Assembly (NCBI GenBank): GCA_024403615.1
Contig: JAKSRM010000015.1
Span: 1 to 35,524, forward strand
Length of the DNA: 35,524 nucleotides
Direction: 5' to 3'
DNA from: Lachnospiraceae bacterium
Lineage (GTDB): Bacteria; Bacillota; Clostridia; Lachnospirales; Lachnospiraceae
Below are positions 31,525 to 35,524 of this stretch, one piece after another. The notes beneath the pieces were generated by a model. That model had not been told where the DNA came from. It did no database searches and worked only from the letters and a program-made list of their open reading frames with translations. Positions within the stretch are counted from its first letter, which is position 1. Each line of letters begins with the position of its first letter. Both the position numbers and the translations under genes were made by a program.

Positions 31525-32292
31525 ATGCTTTTAGCGATTGATGTTGGTAACACAAATATTAAATTTGCATTTTTTGAGGGCGAGAAGATCATCCGGACCT
31601 TCCGTCTGACCACACAGACCGAACGTACTTCCGATGAATTTGGTATGTACATCCAGGGCCTTTCCGAAGACTTTGGAATTAAGAAAGAGGACATTGACGG
31701 TGTTGTTATTTCCTCGGTAGTTCCGAACGTAATGCATGCTTTAAATAATTCCATCAAGAAATTCCTGAACCTGACGCCTTTGATTGTAGGTCCTGGCGTT
31801 AAGACCGGAATTAAATTAGTAAAGACCAACCCAAGCGAAGTAGGTTCCGACCGAATCGCCGACGGCGTAGCAGCTTTAAATATGTACGGCGGACCAGTTA
31901 TCGTTGTGGATTATGGAACCGCTACGAAATTTGACTATTTCAGCGCCGACGGTGTTTTCGAAAGTGCTGTTACTTGCCCGGGTCTCATTATCAGTGCCCG
32001 AGCTTTATGGGGCGGAACCGCCCGTCTTCCGGAAATCGAAATTAAGGATCCGGGAACCATTATGGCAAAGGATACCATCACCTCCCTTCAGGCCGGCATT
32101 ATGTATGGCCACATCGGCGAGGCAGAATATATTATTAACCGACTGAAAGCGGAATCTAAAGAAAAGAACATCAAGGTCGTAGCAACCGGCGGCTTAAGTA
32201 ATATTATTGCTCAGGGAACGGACGCTATCCAGTTTGTAGAACCGGACCTTCTGATGCATGGATTGCGCATTATCTACGAAAAGAACAAATAA
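31525..32292 (+). CDS. coaX: Type III pantothenate kinase
   Basis: Phosphorylates pantothenate, the first step of coenzyme A synthesis. The 255-residue length is typical. The ASKHA-fold motifs are visible: DVGNTNIKFAFF (phosphate 1 loop), VISSVVPNV, PSEVGSDRIADGVAA, VVDYGTATKFDYF with the catalytic Asp, CPGLIISARALWGGTARLP and VVATGGLSNI. The start has GCGGAGG 6 bases upstream. The stop overlaps the start of dusB by one base (TAATG). Type III enzymes are not feedback-inhibited by CoA and need a monovalent cation, as known from the family. Confidence 0.96.
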   Translation: MLLAIDVGNTNIKFAFFEGEKIIRTFRLTTQTERTSDEFGMYIQGLSEDFGIKKEDIDGVVISSVVPNVMHALNNSIKKFLNLTPLIVGPGVKTGIKLVKTNPSEVGSDRIADGVAALNMYGGPVIVVDYGTATKFDYFSADGVFESAVTCPGLIISARALWGGTARLPEIEIKDPGTIMAKDTITSLQAGIMYGHIGEAEYIINRLKAESKEKNIKVVATGGLSNIIAQGTDAIQFVEPDLLMHGLRIIYEKNK

Positions 32293-33245
32293 TGAACATC
32301 GGCGGAATTGAGTGCGGCAGATTAATTCTGGCGCCAATGGCAGGAATAACGGATATGCCTTTTCGGGCACTCTGCAAAGAACAGGGTGCCTCTTTCACAT
32401 ATACGGAAATGATCAGCGCCAAAGCTCTTTTCTATAAAAATAAGAACACGTTGCCTTTGCTAGCAGTATCCGAAGGAGAGCGACCAGTAGCGGTCCAATT
32501 GTTCGGAAACGAGCCGGAGCTTTTGGCAGAAGAGGCGGCTAAATTAGAGGACGGACCTTACGATATTTTTGATGTAAATATGGGCTGTCCGGTACCAAAG
32601 GTGGTAAATAACGGAGAGGGCTCCGCGTTAATGAAAGACCCGAAGCAGATAGAAAAAATCGTATCCACTATGACCAAACGGCTTCATAAGCCAGTAACCA
32701 TCAAAATCCGCAAAGGCTTTAATGACTCGTCTGTAAACGCTGTGGAAATTGCGAAAATCGCAGAAGGAGCCGGAGTAGCAGCCATTGCAGTTCATGGCCG
32801 GACCCGGGAAGAATATTATTCAGGAACAGCGGACTATGGAATTATCGCGGCCGTAAAAGATGCCGTGAAAATACCCGTTATGGGAAGTGGAGACATCTTC
32901 AAGCCGGAAGACGCCAAGCGGATGTTTGACGAAACGGGCTGTGATGCAGTGATGATCGCCAGAGGTGCGCGGGGCAACCCATGGATTTTCCGCCAGACGG
33001 AGCAGTATTTGGAAACGGGAATCTTACCGGAGCGGCCGTCCATTCCGGAAGTAAAAGAAATGATCTTGCGCCATTTAGAATTATTGACGGAATTTACGGG
33101 AGAAGACATGGCCATTCGTCAGATGCGCAAGCATGTTGGTTTCTACGTTACCGGCTACATGAATGCGACGGTCATGCGCCGGGAAATCAATCTCTGCGAA
33201 ACTCGGGAACAATTCGAGGCAACATTGACAAAGTGGGGCGCGTAA
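32292..33245 (+). CDS. dusB: tRNA-dihydrouridine synthase, DusB type
   Basis: Reduces uridines in the tRNA D-loop using FMN and NADPH. The 317-residue protein has the TIM-barrel signatures: LILAPMAGITDMPFR, the catalytic NMGCPVPKVVNNGEGSALM with Cys 99, TIKIRKGFND, AIAVHGRTREEYYSG, VMGSGDIFKPEDA, and MIARGARGNPWIF. The C-terminal helical tRNA-binding region follows (MAIRQMRKHVGFYVTGYM). It overlaps coaX by one base. The last 21 bases carry the -35 box of a promoter for greA. DusB is the usual type in Firmicutes; an assignment to DusA or DusC is less likely given the KVVNNGEGS motif. Confidence 0.95.
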   Translation: MNIGGIECGRLILAPMAGITDMPFRALCKEQGASFTYTEMISAKALFYKNKNTLPLLAVSEGERPVAVQLFGNEPELLAEEAAKLEDGPYDIFDVNMGCPVPKVVNNGEGSALMKDPKQIEKIVSTMTKRLHKPVTIKIRKGFNDSSVNAVEIAKIAEGAGVAAIAVHGRTREEYYSGTADYGIIAAVKDAVKIPVMGSGDIFKPEDAKRMFDETGCDAVMIARGARGNPWIFRQTEQYLETGILPERPSIPEVKEMILRHLELLTEFTGEDMAIRQMRKHVGFYVTGYMNATVMRREINLCETREQFEATLTKWGA

Positions 33246-33253
33246 TATATAAT
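33225..33253 (+). promoter_or_regulatory. Perfect consensus promoter of greA, overlapping the end of dusB
   Basis: TTGACA (33225-33230), 17 bases, TATAAT (33248-33253). The -35 box codes for the Leu-Thr before the C-terminus of DusB, and the -10 lies just after its stop. The resulting leader is about 110 bases. Confidence 0.88.
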
Positions 33254-33368
33254 TTTTCATGCTTTTTATTGGGTGAAATGGCGCTTTATGTAACTGGATT
33301 TTGAGAAAATCATCCGAAAAAAGAGAAGGGAAACCTTTTAGCAATATTTAAGAAAGGTAGTGTTAGTT

Positions 33369-33851
33369 ATGGCAGATACAATCATTTTAACAAAACAGAA
33401 TTTAAAGGATCTTAAGGCAGAACTTGAAGATTTAAAAGTAAATAAACGTAAATATATCGCAGCTAAGATTAAAGAAGCTAGAGAGCAGGGCGACCTGTCC
33501 GAGAACGCTGAATACGATGCAGCGAAAGACGAGCAGAGAGACATCGAAGCCAGAATCGAAGAATTAGAAGAAATGATCAAAAATTCTCAGGTACTGGATG
33601 CGAAGAAGATCGACTATGACAAAGTTCATATGGGATCGAAAGTAAAAGTTCGTGATATGGGAACCCGCAAAGAAACCACGTACCAGATCGTTTCCACAAC
33701 AGAAGTTAACTCCCGCGAAAGAAAGATTTCCTACGAAAGCCCAATCGGTGCTGCTTTGATGAACAAAGAAGTAGATGACGTCGTTGAGGTAGTTGTTCCT
33801 GTAGGAACGATAAGACTGAAAGTTCTGGAAATCCAGAAAGCAGATATGTAA
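33369..33851 (+). CDS. greA: Transcription elongation factor GreA
   Basis: Rescues backtracked RNA polymerase by stimulating cleavage of the transcript end. The 160-residue length and layout are standard: N-terminal coiled coil with KIKEAREQGDLSENAEYDAA (the acidic tip residues D and E that enter the polymerase channel), and a C-terminal FKBP-like domain (HMGSKVKVRDMG, YESPIGAALMNKEVDD). ATG 33369 fits the family start MADTIILT; an in-frame GTG at 33360 is too close to the AAAGG ribosome binding site. A terminator-like hairpin follows, then lysS; greA-lysS is a frequent pairing in Firmicutes. Confidence 0.97.
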   Translation: MADTIILTKQNLKDLKAELEDLKVNKRKYIAAKIKEAREQGDLSENAEYDAAKDEQRDIEARIEELEEMIKNSQVLDAKKIDYDKVHMGSKVKVRDMGTRKETTYQIVSTTEVNSRERKISYESPIGAALMNKEVDDVVEVVVPVGTIRLKVLEIQKADM

Positions 33852-33855
33852 TTTT

Positions 33856-33882
33856 CAGGGCGCTGGCAAAAGCGCCCTGTTT
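33856..33882 (+). terminator. Hairpin between greA and lysS
   Basis: CAGGGCGCT (33856-33864), 6-base loop, AGCGCCCTG (33871-33879), then TTTCAT. The T run is short, so read-through into lysS, which has no separate promoter that I can see, is likely. Confidence 0.65.
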
Positions 33883-33916
33883 CATAATAAAAGAAGAAAA
33901 TAATCAGAGGTAGAAC

Positions 33917-35524
33917 ATGGCAGGAAATAATCAAAACAAAAACGCAGAACAGGATGTAAATCAGCTTCTGAAAGTTCGCCGCGAAAAGCTGGCAGCGCTT
34001 CAGGAAGCAGGCAATGACCCTTTTAAGATCACCAAGTATGACCAGACTCATCATACTCTGGAAGTAAAGGACCTTTACGAGAAACATGAAGCAGAACTGT
34101 TAGGAAATCGTCCAGCTCCATTAACCGATGGCTTAGACGAAGAAGCTGCAAAGGAATTAATCAATAACGATTATAACGAGCGCAGAGCCATTATGGACGC
34201 TCAGCCAATCAACGTTTCTTTAGCAGGACGTATGATGTTCAAACGTGTTATGGGTAAAGCTTCCTTCTGCAACATCCGTGACCTTCAGGGCGACGTTCAG
34301 GTTTACGTTGCAAGAGATTCCGTTGGGGAAGAACCTTATGCAGAATTTAAGAAAACCGATATCGGCGACATTCTGGGAATCAAAGGCTATGTATTCCGTA
34401 CAAAGACCGGAGAAATTTCTGTTCATGCAACCGATGTTGTTCTGCTTTCCAAGAGTCTGCAGATTCTGCCGGAAAAATATCATGGAATTACCAACACCGA
34501 TTTAAGATATCGTCAGAGATATGTTGACCTTATCATGAATCCGGAAGTTAAAGATACTTTCATTAAGAGATCAAAAATCATTTCCTCTATCCGTCGTTTC
34601 TTAGACAACGAAGGATTTATGGAAGTAGAAACTCCAATGCTGGTTGCGAACGCAGGCGGCGCAGCAGCAAGACCTTTTGAGACTCATTTCAACGCCCTGA
34701 ACGAAGACTTAAGACTTCGTATTTCTCTGGAACTTTACCTGAAGAGATTAATCGTTGGCGGTATGGAACGAGTATACGAAATCGGCCGTGTATTCCGTAA
34801 CGAAGGCTTAGACACCAGACATAACCCAGAGTTCACTTTAATGGAACTCTATCAGGCATACACCGACTACAACGGAATGATGGACTTAACCGAAAGAATG
34901 TACCGTCATGTAGCACAGGAAGTTTTAGGAACCACCACCATCGTTTATAACGGCGTGGAAATGGACCTGGGCAAACCATTCGCAAGAATCACCATGCGTG
35001 ACGCTGTGAAGCAGTACGCAGGCGTTGACTGGGATACCGTTGAGACCTTAGAGGATGCGAGAGCCATCGCAAAAGAAAAAGGCGTAGAGTTCGAAGAGCG
35101 TCATAAAAAGGGCGATATCCTGAACTTATTATTCGAAGAATTCTGTGAGGAGAAGATGGTTCAGCCTACTTTCGTAATGGATCATCCAATCGAGATTTCT
35201 CCATTAACCAAAAAGAAACCGGACGAACCGGATTATGTAGAGCGTTTCGAAATGTTCATGAACGGCTGGGAGATGTGCAACGCTTACTCCGAGCTGAATG
35301 ACCCAATCGACCAGAGAGAACGTTTCCATCAGCAGGATCTGAATGCGGAAGCAGGCGATGATGAAGCTCAGCACACCGACGAAGACTTCCTGAATGCTCT
35401 GGAAATTGGTATGCCTCCAACAGGTGGTATCGGCTACGGCATCGACCGTCTGGTAATGCTGATGACCGATAGCCCAGCAATCCGAGACGTATTGTTATTC
35501 CCGACAATGAAGAGCCTTGACGGC
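33917..35524 (+). CDS. lysS: Lysyl-tRNA synthetase, class II (3' end outside window)
   Basis: Charges tRNA-Lys with lysine in the cytoplasm. The frame is open for 536 codons from ATG 33917 (AGAGG 6 bases upstream) to the window end, so the stop is not seen; most of the protein is present since the class end motif is already reached. Domains: a charged N-terminal helix, the OB-fold anticodon-binding domain (INVSLAGRMMFKRVMGKASF … LQGDVQVYVARD), then the catalytic domain with motif 1 (TDLRYRQRYVDLIMNPE and following), motif 2 (VYEIGRVFRNEGLDTRHNPE) and motif 3 (GMPPTGGIGYGIDRLVMLMT). FPTMKSLDG at the window edge is the family's usual end or leads into a C-terminal extension. It lies after greA, as often in Firmicutes. 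Confidence 0.96.
   Translation, partial: MAGNNQNKNAEQDVNQLLKVRREKLAALQEAGNDPFKITKYDQTHHTLEVKDLYEKHEAELLGNRPAPLTDGLDEEAAKELINNDYNERRAIMDAQPINVSLAGRMMFKRVMGKASFCNIRDLQGDVQVYVARDSVGEEPYAEFKKTDIGDILGIKGYVFRTKTGEISVHATDVVLLSKSLQILPEKYHGITNTDLRYRQRYVDLIMNPEVKDTFIKRSKIISSIRRFLDNEGFMEVETPMLVANAGGAAARPFETHFNALNEDLRLRISLELYLKRLIVGGMERVYEIGRVFRNEGLDTRHNPEFTLMELYQAYTDYNGMMDLTERMYRHVAQEVLGTTTIVYNGVEMDLGKPFARITMRDAVKQYAGVDWDTVETLEDARAIAKEKGVEFEERHKKGDILNLLFEEFCEEKMVQPTFVMDHPIEISPLTKKKPDEPDYVERFEMFMNGWEMCNAYSELNDPIDQRERFHQQDLNAEAGDDEAQHTDEDFLNALEIGMPPTGGIGYGIDRLVMLMTDSPAIRDVLLFPTMKSLDG

Noticed and set aside
1..35524. tRNA, rRNA, riboswitch or T-box elements
   Set aside because: No gap showed a cloverleaf, T-box or a known riboswitch core by eye; the gap before lysA is too small for a lysine riboswitch.

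Overview
The window looks like a chromosomal segment of a low-GC, Gram-positive anaerobe of the Bacillota, class Clostridia. The grounds are gene content and order: an hprK-murB-whiA-HPr-like run, dnaE of the DnaE type, DUF6145-coaX-dusB-greA-lysS, a class B sortase, a VPKTG-anchored surface protein, strong purine-rich ribosome binding sites and consensus sigma-A promoters. A family-level guess such as Anaerovoracaceae or a relative would be inference only.

Left part (1-18245) is accessory. It opens with a type I restriction-modification locus: the 3' half of hsdS, then an AT-rich gene pairing a nucleotide-cyclase-like domain with a winged helix, then hsdR. A convergent GIY-YIG/DUF4357 gene follows. 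Next comes a mosaic of small cassettes: an intact NAD(P)HX epimerase gene (nnrE), a Phd-VapC toxin-antitoxin pair, a 5' scrap of a second nnrE, a gene of 21-residue repeats, a DUF3990 (ADP-ribosyltransferase-like)/XRE pair, and the 3' scrap of the second nnrE. After these lie a decayed secreted-protein gene, a VPKTG surface protein, a frameshifted double-GNAT gene, an EF-hand-bearing hydrophobic protein, a DUF4230 membrane protein, and a leader ORF/XRE/lipoprotein operon. A non-coding element with six copies of a 16-bp motif in 51-bp phase and two small genes of unknown function close this part. Most of these units are single genes or pairs bounded by strong intrinsic terminators.

Right part (18292-35524) is core housekeeping. 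lysA and a class B sortase lie on the minus strand. Then, on the plus strand, come uvrC, hprK, murB, whiA, a Crh-like HPr paralogue, dnaE and a SpoU-family RNA methyltransferase, tightly spaced or overlapping. A SleB-like cell wall hydrolase with a perfect consensus promoter follows, then DUF6145, coaX, dusB, greA and lysS, which is cut by the window end. The hprK run lacks rapZ and yvcK, which commonly sit beside whiA in relatives, and WhiA is short at its N-terminus.

Observations most worth a second look: the cyclase-like/winged-helix gene inside the restriction operon; the split nnrE copy bracketing the ADP-ribosyltransferase-like/XRE cassette; the two facing 51-bp-phased repeat arrays; and hairpins that bury ribosome binding sites ahead of three accessory genes.
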